Of a stretch of DNA of 64,000 bases, positions 28,386-37,764 are shown piece after piece (within the stretch, counting starts at the first letter, position 1; each line of letters opens with the position of its first letter). The notes below the pieces were generated by a model. The model saw only the letters and a list, made by a program, of their open reading frames with translations. It had not been told where the DNA came from and did not search any database. Source of the stretch: Cellvibrionaceae bacterium 1162T.S.0a.05. GTDB taxonomy: Bacteria > Pseudomonadota > Gammaproteobacteria > Pseudomonadales > Cellvibrionaceae. The stretch covers positions 351,501-415,500 of the forward strand of contig LANB01000001.1 of assembly GCA_000964245.1 (NCBI GenBank), written 5' to 3'. Position numbers and translations under genes: made by a program.

Positions 28386-31271
28386 CTATTTATACGTACT
28401 TTCAAGCGGACCTAAATAACTTTCTTTTAATCCCCCGGTGTCAATGACAATCTTCTGTATTGTGACTGCGGGATCAACCATATAAATTCGTAGCGTATTC
28501 GCACCTGCCTCTTTGACTGTGTGCACACTGCTCGAGACACGAACACCATCACTGACGGTCTTACCCCAGTCGCCACGCGTATCATCGAAGTCAACCAGCG
28601 GATCGACAAGTTCAATTGTATCACCGCCCAACGATACGCCGTAGCGTAAACTTCGCCCAGGCATTAATGGCCAGGTCGGCGCCAGAAAGAGCTGCACTTC
28701 AACTTCACCTGCGCGCGTAAACGTCAGTGGATATTCAATCCACGGGCCGCTTCCCGCTTTATCGAAAACGGTGTCCCCTGTTGGATAAGTCGAGATAGAG
28801 CTTTCGGTGCGCCCATGCAAGGGTATTTCCTGCCAGGCGATGCCATTCACGGCCTGATTCTTTTTGTAGTTTGCGGCTTCAATGGAAATATACCCGTCGG
28901 CCTCAAGAAAACCTTTCGCCATTTTCAAAACATTCTGCGGTGGTTTGAATGCTGTCACACGCACAGTCGAACCCGCCCAGCCCGTACCGCGAACACCGAT
29001 ACTGCCAGTGCTTTCGCCCTCCGGCAATTTGCTCCAATCAATACTGACGTCAACACGCACTTGATCGTTCACCGGCCCTTCCGTGGCGCTGACTTGAATC
29101 CATTCTTCACGCGGCTTCACACTGAAATTAAAGGCTTGAGTGCCACGATTAAAAATTTCCAGCCAACGGGTTTGCATTCCGGCCTGATCGAATCGCAGAT
29201 GATAATCGCCGCCCTCTGGCCAAGCGGGTTCCACACCTTCCACTGCAACACCAAATTCCGCATAGTCACCGGGTGTGTAGTTGTAGGTCATTGGCATTTG
29301 ATCTGCTTCAGGATTATTCCAACTGCGATAACCGATGTGGCTCTGGTTCATGAAACCCTTCCATTTACCGCCATTCAGTTTGTGGTATTGCGCTTTTAGT
29401 GCCGCGTCTTCGGCGAAAAGTTGCTCTGCCTGCACCGCAAATTGATTCGCCATTGCACGCCCCTGATGCGCATACAAACGATTGCGTTCAAGCGCGTTGT
29501 ACATGCGCGTAACGATTGCCGAGGCTTTCACAGGATGCAAAACCAACTGGAAAAATGCATCGCGTTTATTCCGCGGTAATTCCTTATAAACTTTTTCAGC
29601 ACGGGCAACCAAATCATTCAGTTCTGCTTCAACGCGCTCAGCTTCATTGTAATTCAACACGCTGTAGGTACCCGGCGCCTGTTGTTCCGGTTTACGCCGA
29701 CCGTTATGGCGTGTGTAACCAGTAATCAGTGCTTCAATTTCTTCTGCGTATTCCTTGCCAAATTCACGCTCTGCCCACAACCGACCAAACTCTTGAATAT
29801 TGTCTTTACCCCAGCGCTCCGGGTTCCAGGCCATACTCAGGAAAAATTCTATCGGGAATTCCATGGGCTTAAGATCACCCACATTGGTGATCCAGATTTG
29901 CGTGGCATCGTATTGCCAGGCGAGATGCATTTGCTCCCAAATTTTTGCAAGAGGCACGGTGTTTATCCAGCGATAAGAACGCGGGCCTCCGACATAATCA
30001 AAATGATAATAAACACCGGCACCGCCTTTGCGATTGCGCTCCTGGGGTGAGGGCAAGCGACGAATATTGCCCCAGTTGTCATCAGACCAAAGCAAGATCA
30101 CATCGTCGGGAACACGCATGCCTTTTTCGTAATAGGCTTGTACTTCTTTGTACAAGCACCAGACCTGCGGCACATCAGTGATGTCGCGGTCGGTAAACAC
30201 TTTCGTTAAAATCTCTCGCTGGTCACGCACAATCGTTTCCAGCAATTCAATATTTTCTCCCTCACTCATGGGTTTATCTTCCTGACCTCGCATTCCCATG
30301 GTGTAAATACTTTCGTAATTCTTGTTTCGCTTGGCGCCATCCACCCAAAAATCGTAGAGGTTTTCCGGGTTCGTAGAATATTCCCATTTGCCCACACCGT
30401 GACGATTCCATTCCTTATCCGCTCGCATCATGGGTTCGTGATGCGAGGTGCTCATGACAATCCCGTATTCGTCAGCGAGAATCATATTCATTGGATCATC
30501 ATCAGCAAAGGCATTATTCCACATGGCGGGCCACATAAAATTGGCTTTTAAGCGCAACAAAAGTTCAAAGACTTTTACATAAAACTCATGCGTGTAATTG
30601 CCGTGATTTTCCTGGACCCACGAGGTCAATGCCGGTGCTTCATCATTCAGAAAAATACCGCGATATTTCACCGCTGGCGCTTGCTGAACGCGTGTCTCCC
30701 CTAAAATATAAATATTTTTCTTTTTGGCCACTGGCACGTCGGCCCAGTAATACCAGGGTGATACCCCTATTTGTTGAGAAACATCGTAAATACCGTAGGT
30801 GGTACCACGTCTATCCGCCCCGACTATCACTAACGCGCGCTCAACACCTTCGAGAGGATTGTCGACAACCTCCAGATGAAAGGCATCCCACTTACCTTTT
30901 ATTGCAGAAGGGTCAACGATTTTTTTATTGACTAACTCGTCGATGAGCGGGCTCAAACCGAGTGTGCCGACGATCACCGCATACGGGCCAAGATCTTCGC
31001 GCCGACTCACACGCCGCGCTTTTTTTCCGGTGACACGCTTGATATCCAGCTGCAAATCGCCAAGCGCACGGCGCACCCCTTTATGATCTTCATCATCAAC
31101 ATACAAGGTTGCAACCTGTCGGCCTTCCACCAACGGTAATGCGTCCGTTACAACGGTTTCGCTGACGTAAACAGGGTCGCCCAGAGACCAAACCTGTACG
31201 CCGAATAAAAGGAGAAAGCAGACCAGGGGAAGAAGCAGTAGCCTGGGGGATATCAGTGGGGTATTGCGCAT
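28386..31271 (-). CDS. GH115 xylan alpha-1,2-glucuronidase
   Basis: A secreted glycoside hydrolase of about 961 residues from the ATG at 31271, which has GAGGA 7 nt upstream; an in-frame ATG at 31403 would add 44 residues ahead of the signal peptide. The signal peptide or anchor lies in the first ~35 residues. The GH115 core shows YRGIFLNDEAPALTSW, RLKANFMWPAMWNNAF, MSTSHHEPMMR, EYGIVMS, YYHFDYVGGPRSYRW and a WITNVGDLKPMEFP segment. The C-terminal beta domains (DYHLRFDQAGMQ...) are typical of the family. GH115 enzymes cleave 4-O-methyl-glucuronic acid side chains from glucuronoxylan, including internal ones. It is co-directional with and immediately upstream of the CE2 gene. Confidence 0.95.
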   Translation of the reverse strand: MRNTPLISPRLLLLPLVCFLLLFGVQVWSLGDPVYVSETVVTDALPLVEGRQVATLYVDDEDHKGVRRALGDLQLDIKRVTGKKARRVSRREDLGPYAVIVGTLGLSPLIDELVNKKIVDPSAIKGKWDAFHLEVVDNPLEGVERALVIVGADRRGTTYGIYDVSQQIGVSPWYYWADVPVAKKKNIYILGETRVQQAPAVKYRGIFLNDEAPALTSWVQENHGNYTHEFYVKVFELLLRLKANFMWPAMWNNAFADDDPMNMILADEYGIVMSTSHHEPMMRADKEWNRHGVGKWEYSTNPENLYDFWVDGAKRNKNYESIYTMGMRGQEDKPMSEGENIELLETIVRDQREILTKVFTDRDITDVPQVWCLYKEVQAYYEKGMRVPDDVILLWSDDNWGNIRRLPSPQERNRKGGAGVYYHFDYVGGPRSYRWINTVPLAKIWEQMHLAWQYDATQIWITNVGDLKPMEFPIEFFLSMAWNPERWGKDNIQEFGRLWAEREFGKEYAEEIEALITGYTRHNGRRKPEQQAPGTYSVLNYNEAERVEAELNDLVARAEKVYKELPRNKRDAFFQLVLHPVKASAIVTRMYNALERNRLYAHQGRAMANQFAVQAEQLFAEDAALKAQYHKLNGGKWKGFMNQSHIGYRSWNNPEADQMPMTYNYTPGDYAEFGVAVEGVEPAWPEGGDYHLRFDQAGMQTRWLEIFNRGTQAFNFSVKPREEWIQVSATEGPVNDQVRVDVSIDWSKLPEGESTGSIGVRGTGWAGSTVRVTAFKPPQNVLKMAKGFLEADGYISIEAANYKKNQAVNGIAWQEIPLHGRTESSISTYPTGDTVFDKAGSGPWIEYPLTFTRAGEVEVQLFLAPTWPLMPGRSLRYGVSLGGDTIELVDPLVDFDDTRGDWGKTVSDGVRVSSSVHTVKEAGANTLRIYMVDPAVTIQKIVIDTGGLKESYLGPLESTYK

Positions 31272-31537
31272 TGACGCGTCCTCTTCTTTTTTATTGGGGG
31301 TGATACTAACTATGGTTAAGCATTGTCCTGCTTGCAAGTCTGCGGTCAAGGGCTCGATATAAACAAACAGGGTCTGCTCAAATTTCATCTTGAATTCAAT
31401 CAAGGCGTTGCTGGCAGTTTGATTCAGGCAAGCAGAGCATTGCTCTCGCTGACCAACTTAGATATAGTCATTTTAACTATAATTATACTTTATACTAAGT
31501 AAAATTCCTGTTTTCCCCGGTCAAAAGAGTTATAACA
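31272..31537. promoter_or_regulatory. Divergent promoter region between GH115-CE2 and GH9-GH10
   Basis: This 266-bp region separates the two divergent xylan operons, so both promoters should be here. Near the GH9 side it is AT-rich, with TATAAT (31478-31483), TATACT (31484-31489 and 31491-31496) and an inverted pair TATAGT/ACTATA (31463-31468, 31476-31481). No good -35 box accompanies these hexamers, which fits an activator-dependent promoter, but that is inference. Confidence 0.4.
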
Positions 31538-34021
31538 ATGATCAAAAAAATGCCTGTTAGTCCTGTGCTTTTCTTTCTCGCCATATTGTCATCGAGTGTG
31601 TTTGCAAAACAAACATTGCAATTCAATGAAAACGAATACTTTGAAACGCGCGGTGTCAATGTGTTGGTTTTCAGCAATTGGTACAACGGTTTATTCAGTG
31701 ATTCAAAAATAAGCGGTATTGAACTCATTCATCACGGCGCCCGCACAGCAACCAACGGCGATGTCCGCCTGCATGCAACCCCTGAGCAATGGGATGCCAT
31801 TCCAGAGTTTGTTGAGCGAAAAGTTGACGCCGATAAAAAAGTGATCGAAGCATTTTTACGCTACCCCGATTTTAATTTTGACTATTCGGTGCGCGCCCAG
31901 GCGAAAGGCGATAAGGTCGTCATCGAAGTCAGGCTGCCACGTGCCCTGCCAACCGCACTTGAGGGAAAAGCAGGCTTCAATCTGGAGTTTCTGCCAGCCA
32001 CCTATTTTGAAACCAGTTTTATCGCAGATAAGCAAACAGGCTATTTTCGCACCTACCCCAGTGGGCCCAAGGAGCAAAATGACAAAGTGGCTCCCGTTGC
32101 ACTGGCAGAAGCCAGGCAATTAACGCTCGCCCCCGAGAACGATCACAAGCGCGTGAGCATTCGCAGCCATAAAGGCAACCTGGCCCTTTACGATGGCCGC
32201 AACAAGGCGCAAAACGGCTGGTTTGTTGTACGTGAACTTTTACCTGCGGGTAAAACCGGCACCGTGCTGAAGTGGACGCTCTCTGCCAACAGCGTTGAAA
32301 ACTGGTTACGTGAACCGGTTATTAGCCACTCCCAGGTTGGTTACCACCCCCAGCAAACGAAAACCGCCTTTATAGAGCTCGACAAACATGCGCTTGACGA
32401 CGGCGCCAGCAAGCAGGTTAGCCTGTACCGAATCAACCACAAGGGCCAACGCAAGCTGGTTAAAAGCGCCGACGCAAACGTGTGGGGCCGCTACAAGCGC
32501 TATGATTATTTGAGCTTCGATTTTAGCGACGTCAAGAAAGAAGGGATTTATCAAGTCGAATACGCCGGCCTGCGAGGCAGCGCCTTCCCCATTGCCGACG
32601 ACGTTTACGAAAAAATCTGGCACCCCACCCTGGATGTTTTCTTCCCGGTGCAAATGGATCACGTGCTGGTTAACGAGGCTTACCGCGTTTGGCACGGCGC
32701 CTCACACCTGGATGATGCGGTGCAAGCCCCGGTCGACCATGTGCATTTCGATCTCTATGCTCAAGGCCCCACCACCGACACCCGGTTCCAGCCCGGTGAA
32801 CACATACCCGGCTTGAATATTGGCGGCTGGTACGACGCTGGTGACTACGATATTCGCACACAGACCCAATACCGTACCGTTCGCAATCTGGTTGAAGTCT
32901 GGGAGAGCTTCCGTCCTGAACGCGACAATACCCTGGTCGATTACCCCGCTAAATATGTCGATATTCACGTCCCCGACGGTAAGGCTGACATTCTGCAACA
33001 AATCGAACACGGCACCCTTGCGCTCATCGCCCAATTTCGCGCCGTGGGTCACGCCATTCCGGGTATTATTGTGCCGGACATCAGTCAGTACACCCACCTC
33101 GGTGACGGCCTGACCATGACAGACAATCTCATCTACAATCCCAAAATGGGTGAGCTGGAAAGCAACGGTAAGGAAAGCGGCAAGTTTGATGATCGCTGGG
33201 CCTTTACCAGCAAATCCTCTGCCCTCAACTACGGCTCAATCGCTGCACTCGCTGCGGCCAGCCGCGCATTGAAAGGCCACAATGATGCCCTCGCAAAAGA
33301 GTGCCTCGATACAGCGCTGAAAATCTGGAAAGAAGAACAGAGTCGTGAACCCTTCCTGTTTCGTCATGGCAACACCACCGGTGGCCCTCTGGATGCTGAA
33401 ATGCTGACCGCCACTCTGGAACTCCTGGTTACAACCGGCGATGACGAATTCAAGGAAAGTTTCGCCAATCAATTTGCTACCCTCGAAAAAGGTTTCGCCT
33501 TCCAGGCCATACTCGCTGTCCGTGCCCTGCCCTACATGGACGCCGATTACAAAGCAAAAATTCGTGAACTCGTGCTTGCCCATCGAGAACGTTTAGATGG
33601 CTACGCTGAACAAAACCCCTTCGGCGTCCTGATTACCGAAGGCGGCTGGGCCGGCAATGGCGCCGTAATTCGCATTGGTGTTGTGAACTACTATCTTCAC
33701 CAGGCCTTTCCCGGTTTGATCAGCAAAGAGGATGTTTTTCGCGGCTTGAACTATATTTTAGGTGCGCATCCGGGTTCTAATCTGTCCTTTGTCTCTGGCG
33801 TTGGCGTAAAATCAAAACGCGTTGCCTATGGTATGAACCGCGCTGATTTCTCCTTTATCGCTGGTGGAATTGTGCCGGGAGTGTTAATTCTCAAACCCGA
33901 TTTCCCTGAGAATAAGGAAGACTGGCCCTTTCTTTGGGGTGAAAACGAATACGTCATCAACCTCGGTGCGAGCTATCTGTATTTAGCCCATGCCGTCGAC
34001 AATCTGCTAAACGGAAAATAA
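31538..34021 (+). CDS. GH9 family glycoside hydrolase with extra N-terminal domain
   Basis: An 827-residue secreted protein. The signal peptide (residues 1-23) is followed by an N-terminal region of about 240 residues that I do not recognise. A CelD-type Ig-like domain comes next (about 262-350, SQVGYHPQQ start), then a GH9 (alpha/alpha)6 catalytic domain. The catalytic base region GGWYDAGDYD lies near residue 430, YILGAHPGSNLSFVSGVG near residue 745, and the C-terminal acid region WGENEYVINLG near residue 800. GH9 enzymes usually cut beta-1,4-glucans; placement in a xylan locus with a GH10 three bases downstream suggests action on a xylan- or hemicellulose-related chain. The exact substrate is uncertain. 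Confidence 0.88.
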   Translation: MIKKMPVSPVLFFLAILSSSVFAKQTLQFNENEYFETRGVNVLVFSNWYNGLFSDSKISGIELIHHGARTATNGDVRLHATPEQWDAIPEFVERKVDADKKVIEAFLRYPDFNFDYSVRAQAKGDKVVIEVRLPRALPTALEGKAGFNLEFLPATYFETSFIADKQTGYFRTYPSGPKEQNDKVAPVALAEARQLTLAPENDHKRVSIRSHKGNLALYDGRNKAQNGWFVVRELLPAGKTGTVLKWTLSANSVENWLREPVISHSQVGYHPQQTKTAFIELDKHALDDGASKQVSLYRINHKGQRKLVKSADANVWGRYKRYDYLSFDFSDVKKEGIYQVEYAGLRGSAFPIADDVYEKIWHPTLDVFFPVQMDHVLVNEAYRVWHGASHLDDAVQAPVDHVHFDLYAQGPTTDTRFQPGEHIPGLNIGGWYDAGDYDIRTQTQYRTVRNLVEVWESFRPERDNTLVDYPAKYVDIHVPDGKADILQQIEHGTLALIAQFRAVGHAIPGIIVPDISQYTHLGDGLTMTDNLIYNPKMGELESNGKESGKFDDRWAFTSKSSALNYGSIAALAAASRALKGHNDALAKECLDTALKIWKEEQSREPFLFRHGNTTGGPLDAEMLTATLELLVTTGDDEFKESFANQFATLEKGFAFQAILAVRALPYMDADYKAKIRELVLAHRERLDGYAEQNPFGVLITEGGWAGNGAVIRIGVVNYYLHQAFPGLISKEDVFRGLNYILGAHPGSNLSFVSGVGVKSKRVAYGMNRADFSFIAGGIVPGVLILKPDFPENKEDWPFLWGENEYVINLGASYLYLAHAVDNLLNGK

Positions 34022-34024
34022 TTC

Positions 34025-35164
34025 ATGAGCATTACAAGAAGACAATTTATCGCGAAATCGAGCGCCCTCGGCGCCGCCCTTTTAGTTGCCAAGCAAAATG
34101 CCATGGCCAACGCACTGGAAAGCACTGGCCTTAAGGACGCCTTCAAAAAAGATTTTCTGATCGGTTCGATCATGAGCAAACGCAATATGGAAGAAGCGCG
34201 GCCGGAGTTCCTTTCCCTGCTCGCGAAAGAATTCAATTCCATGACCATGGAAAACGAGATGAAATGGGAACGTATTCGCCCGGCACTCGATACCTGGAAT
34301 TTTGATATCCCCGACAAATTTGTCGAGTGGGGCTTGCAAAATGATATGAAACTGGTGGGTCACGTACTGGTGTGGCATTCGCAAATGGGTAAAGGCGGTT
34401 TTACCGATGAGAAAGGCAACTTTGTCGATCGCGCCACCATGATTAATCGCATGCAGGACCACATCAGCACCCTGGTTGGACGCTACAAAGGGAAATTCTG
34501 GGCCTGGGATGTGGTGAACGAAAGTATTGATGAAGCCAAAGGTTGGCGTTTAAGCCCCTGGTTTAAAATCATTGGCGAAGACTTTATGGATTTATCCTTC
34601 CGTTATGCGCGCGATGCCGACCCGGATGCGGAATTGCTCTACAACGATTACAACATGCAGAACCCTGGCAAGCGTCAATTTTTGGTGAACTGGATTGAAG
34701 GCGCGAAGCGTCGCCGCGTACCCATTACCGGTGTCGGTATGCAGGGCCATATTGGCCTCGACTTCCCGAGCATGAAAGAGTTTGAAGACAGCATTAAAGC
34801 CTACGCAAAAGCGGGAATGCGTGTGCATGTAACAGAGTTGGATGTCGATGTGTTACCAGTAGCCTGGAAATATATGGGCGCAGAAATCTCGGCAAATTTT
34901 GAGTATTCTGATCAACTTAATCCGTGGCCAAACGGTTTGCCGAAGGAGATGGAAGATCGTTTAACCGACCGTTATGTGGAATTCTTTAAATTGTTGTTGA
35001 AGCACCGCAACAAGATCGACCGTGTCACGTTCTGGGGAACAGGCGACTCTGAATCCTGGAAGAATAACTTCCCGGTTCGTGGGCGAACCAACTATCCACT
35101 TTTGTTTGATCGTAATTATCAGCCCAAGCCGGCTTATTATGCGGTGAAGAAATTACGCTCTTGA
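34025..35164 (+). CDS. GH10 endo-beta-1,4-xylanase with Tat-like signal
   Basis: A 379-residue xylanase. The N-terminus has SITRRQFIAKSSALGAAL, a twin-arginine-type signal, so export in folded form is likely. The GH10 barrel has the acid/base Glu in WDVVNE (near residue 167) and the nucleophile in TELDVD (near residue 270), with TMENEMKWERIRP and LVGHVLVWHSQ before them. The enzyme cleaves internal bonds of xylan or xylo-oligosaccharides. No carbohydrate-binding module is present, which fits a periplasmic enzyme that shortens imported oligosaccharides. It lies 3 bp after the GH9 gene and is surely co-transcribed with it. Confidence 0.94.
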   Translation: MSITRRQFIAKSSALGAALLVAKQNAMANALESTGLKDAFKKDFLIGSIMSKRNMEEARPEFLSLLAKEFNSMTMENEMKWERIRPALDTWNFDIPDKFVEWGLQNDMKLVGHVLVWHSQMGKGGFTDEKGNFVDRATMINRMQDHISTLVGRYKGKFWAWDVVNESIDEAKGWRLSPWFKIIGEDFMDLSFRYARDADPDAELLYNDYNMQNPGKRQFLVNWIEGAKRRRVPITGVGMQGHIGLDFPSMKEFEDSIKAYAKAGMRVHVTELDVDVLPVAWKYMGAEISANFEYSDQLNPWPNGLPKEMEDRLTDRYVEFFKLLLKHRNKIDRVTFWGTGDSESWKNNFPVRGRTNYPLLFDRNYQPKPAYYAVKKLRS

Positions 35165-35187
35165 TATCTGTCCTGATTTTTTTCTAC

Positions 35188-35213
35188 CCCTCACTTCGCG
35201 CTTGAAGTGAGGG
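35188..35213. repeat. 10-bp-stem hairpin downstream of the xylanase gene
   Basis: CCCTCACTTC and GAAGTGAGGG form a perfect 10-bp stem with a 6-base GCGCTT loop, 24 bp after the GH10 stop. There is no T-run after the stem on either strand, so it is not a standard intrinsic terminator. It may protect the mRNA 3' end. The same CCCTCAC/GAAGTGAGGG arms occur in the loop of the palindrome at 19781-20004. Confidence 0.6.
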
Positions 35214-35332
35214 ATCTTTGCACTCCACTACCTTATCTCAATCTTTTTAATAGTAGAATGTCCATTTCGCGGCAACTTCAGGCACCTTGCACTCGACGTT
35301 CGCGAAATTAATTGCTTCGGTTCTTTCCGGTT

Positions 35333-36979
35333 TTAGTCCACAACAAACCAATCAAACTCCGCAAATCCTGAACTTTCAATCACACTGGCATTCAAGGCAA
35401 AAAGCCCCACTTTTGCGCCAATCCAAACACCTTTGTCCGCTTGAAAAGGCTCACCAATTTTTGTGAATTTCTTATTGTCTTTGCTGTAATAGAACGTCGA
35501 CATACCACCGTCTGCCACTTCAACTTTTAAGTAGTAAGTGTATCGCCCTTTTTTGTTCTCCTTGAGAGATACTTTTTCGATTAGCTGAGTGACATCATCG
35601 TACTGCTCGTAAGCGCCCTTGAACATCCCGAGATGAACGCCATCATCGTCGGTGTAGAGCGAGAGGTAGGCCCAGGTTCGGCCCATAATGACGATCCCGC
35701 TTTTGTCTTTTTTACCACCCGGCTGAAATTCAATTTTCGTGGTGGCGGAAAATGCCGGCGCTGGAAATTTTTGCAGAAACAAGTTGGGAACAAAGCGCAA
35801 GTTGCCGTTTTGGGTAAGGTTTTGCACCATATTTAGCTTGAGCTTTCCCGAGTTGTTCGCATTCAGCTCGTGCCAATGCGGTTTGGGGTTCGCGTGCCAT
35901 TGCCATTGCAAACCCAATTGACTCGCGTTGAATTGATCACTCGTTTGCGGAATGGTGATCGGCCAGGTTTTGCCAACATCCGGCTTTGCCCATTCCATTA
36001 CGGGTTCGCCAATGCCATCGCTGTTAATGTCTTTGCCCATTTCCGGCCAACCGTCTTTCCAGGTGACCGGCTGCATGTGAACGATACGGCCATAGAGTTC
36101 GCGGTCCTGAAAGTGGGTGAACCACCATTCGCCGCTGTCCAATTCCAGCAGGCCACCCTGATGCGGGCCATTGATGTCGGTATTCCCCTTGTGAAGCACG
36201 GTCTTCGCCTCATAGGGGCCATAGATATTTTTGGATCGTAATACTGCTTGCCAGCCAGTCTGCACACCACCTGCCGGTGCGAGAATGTAATACCAGCCGT
36301 CCTTCTTGAGCATTTTCGGGCCTTCGATAACGGGCTGCTCTTCGAGGTTTTTGTAGATGACTTTGCCGTCGCTCAATAGACGCAAGCCGTCGGGACTCAT
36401 CTCGTGCATGTAGAGGATGTCCGCGCGCACCTTGCCGCGAACGAGGTAGGCTTTGCCGTCATCGTCCCAAAGGGGTGACGGGTCTTCCCAAAGTTCAACG
36501 CTCGCCATTTGGGTAAGCTCCCAGGGGCCAGCGGGGTCTTTCGCAGTGGCAACGAAAAGCCCGGTATGCGGCGTACAAAAATAAACGTAAAAGGTCTCAT
36601 TGTGGTAGCGAATACTGGGGGCCCAGGAGCCGTGACCATGCACCGGCTTATCAAATTTTTCAAAGGGCAGACTTTGATAGACATGACCAATGATTTTCCA
36701 GTTCACGAGGTCTTTCGAATGCAGAACGGGAATACCCGGCATCACATTGAAGCTGGAAGCCACCATGTAAAAATCATCGCCGACCTTGACCAGGTCCGGG
36801 TCGGAATAGTCGGCAAATATGACAGGGTTCTTGTAACGGCCATTTCCAAGGTCAGGCACCCAGGGGGCTGCCAGACTGGATTGCGAAAACGTGGAAAAAA
36901 TGATGCTTAGCAAGAATAAACCGGGAAGGACAGAGTGTTTTATTATTGATTTATTGTGCCGGTATTTTTGCTGTTTCAT
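35333..36979 (-). CDS. GH43 family beta-xylosidase / arabinofuranosidase
   Basis: A 548-residue exported enzyme. A signal peptide of about 38 residues is followed by a five-bladed GH43 propeller with the catalytic triad: Asp60 in the YSDPDLV start, an Asp near 166 in EDPSPLWDD, and Glu219 in VIEGPK. A C-terminal beta-sandwich (about 345-545, ending FAEFDWFVVD) is typical of large GH43 xylosidase-type members. Such enzymes release xylose or arabinose from xylo-oligosaccharides. It points towards, and converges on, the GH9-GH10 operon. Xylosidase and arabinofuranosidase activity cannot be told apart from sequence alone. Confidence 0.9.
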   Translation of the reverse strand: MKQQKYRHNKSIIKHSVLPGLFLLSIIFSTFSQSSLAAPWVPDLGNGRYKNPVIFADYSDPDLVKVGDDFYMVASSFNVMPGIPVLHSKDLVNWKIIGHVYQSLPFEKFDKPVHGHGSWAPSIRYHNETFYVYFCTPHTGLFVATAKDPAGPWELTQMASVELWEDPSPLWDDDGKAYLVRGKVRADILYMHEMSPDGLRLLSDGKVIYKNLEEQPVIEGPKMLKKDGWYYILAPAGGVQTGWQAVLRSKNIYGPYEAKTVLHKGNTDINGPHQGGLLELDSGEWWFTHFQDRELYGRIVHMQPVTWKDGWPEMGKDINSDGIGEPVMEWAKPDVGKTWPITIPQTSDQFNASQLGLQWQWHANPKPHWHELNANNSGKLKLNMVQNLTQNGNLRFVPNLFLQKFPAPAFSATTKIEFQPGGKKDKSGIVIMGRTWAYLSLYTDDDGVHLGMFKGAYEQYDDVTQLIEKVSLKENKKGRYTYYLKVEVADGGMSTFYYSKDNKKFTKIGEPFQADKGVWIGAKVGLFALNASVIESSGFAEFDWFVVD

Positions 36980-37147
36980 GGTTTCACCTTGGTTTGATTA
37001 AACGGGGTTAACATACCATAGCCTCGGTCGTTTGTAATTTGGACCTTGAGCGGCTTAAAATGCGTCGCGCGCTCCACGACTAAACGACGAGTAAATGAAT
37101 AATCATACGATTTTGCTACGGGACGAGTGGATTTCAAGGAAATAATA

Positions 37148-37747
37148 ATGACGAATGAATTACAGTCGGCTTCACGCCGCGCCTTCCTCACTTCGCTCAC
37201 CGCGGGTTGTGCGACGCTGCTGTCTCCCGGCTTGCTTGCAGGTGATTTTCAACACATTAAACGTCGTCTTGCGGCACCCTTACAGGCAGGGCAGATCTTA
37301 ACCCTGGCCCAGATGAAAGCCCTTGCGGCAATTGCCGATGTCATTATCCCCAAAACGGATACTGCCAGCGCCAGCGAGGTTGATGTTCAAGGTGTTATCG
37401 ACGATCAACTGGCCAACGCAATCGATGCTGCGGAAGCAAAGCATTTTATTGATGTACTCGACCGCTTTTGCTTGTTGACCAAGGCAGATCAGGGAGATGC
37501 TTTTGAAAATTTATCTTCCGCCAAACAAAACACGTGCATGGCAGCGCTTGCCAAAGCCAAAGCACCTTATAAAGACCTCGACAGTCATTTTTTTACACAA
37601 CTTAAAAGTCTTGTTGCTCTCTCCTACTACAGCTCGGAAGAAGGTGGAACCAGAGAACTGGTTTATGATCCTATTCCCGGCGGCTATAAAGGTCACTTTA
37701 AATTAAGCGAAAATAACAATCGCGCATTTTCGATGTTTTATTTTTAA
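37148..37747 (+). CDS. Gluconate 2-dehydrogenase subunit 3 family protein (Tat substrate)
   Basis: A 199-residue protein beginning at ATG 37148 (AAGGA about 8 nt upstream; an earlier in-frame ATG at 37127 lacks a site). The N-terminus SASRRAFLTSLTAGCATLL is a twin-arginine signal. The mature part has the DUF3450/subunit-3-like LAAIADVIIPKTDTASA block, followed by the pattern expected of gluconate 2-dehydrogenase subunit 3 (LLTKADQGDAF, YYSSEEGGTRELVYDPIPGG). This small subunit carries its GMC-type flavoprotein partner to the periplasm. The gene is 17 bp upstream of the GMC oxidoreductase, which has no signal peptide of its own. Confidence 0.88.
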   Translation: MTNELQSASRRAFLTSLTAGCATLLSPGLLAGDFQHIKRRLAAPLQAGQILTLAQMKALAAIADVIIPKTDTASASEVDVQGVIDDQLANAIDAAEAKHFIDVLDRFCLLTKADQGDAFENLSSAKQNTCMAALAKAKAPYKDLDSHFFTQLKSLVALSYYSSEEGGTRELVYDPIPGGYKGHFKLSENNNRAFSMFYF

Positions 37748-37764
37748 TAATTAGATAATAAAAA

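Noticed and set aside
28815-29399. 194-codon plus-strand ORF inside the GH115 gene
   Set aside because: It is antisense to conserved GH115 sequence and has no signal or domain.
35188-35213. Hairpin after the xylanase gene as an intrinsic terminator
   Set aside because: No T-run follows the stem on either strand; it is listed as a repeat only.
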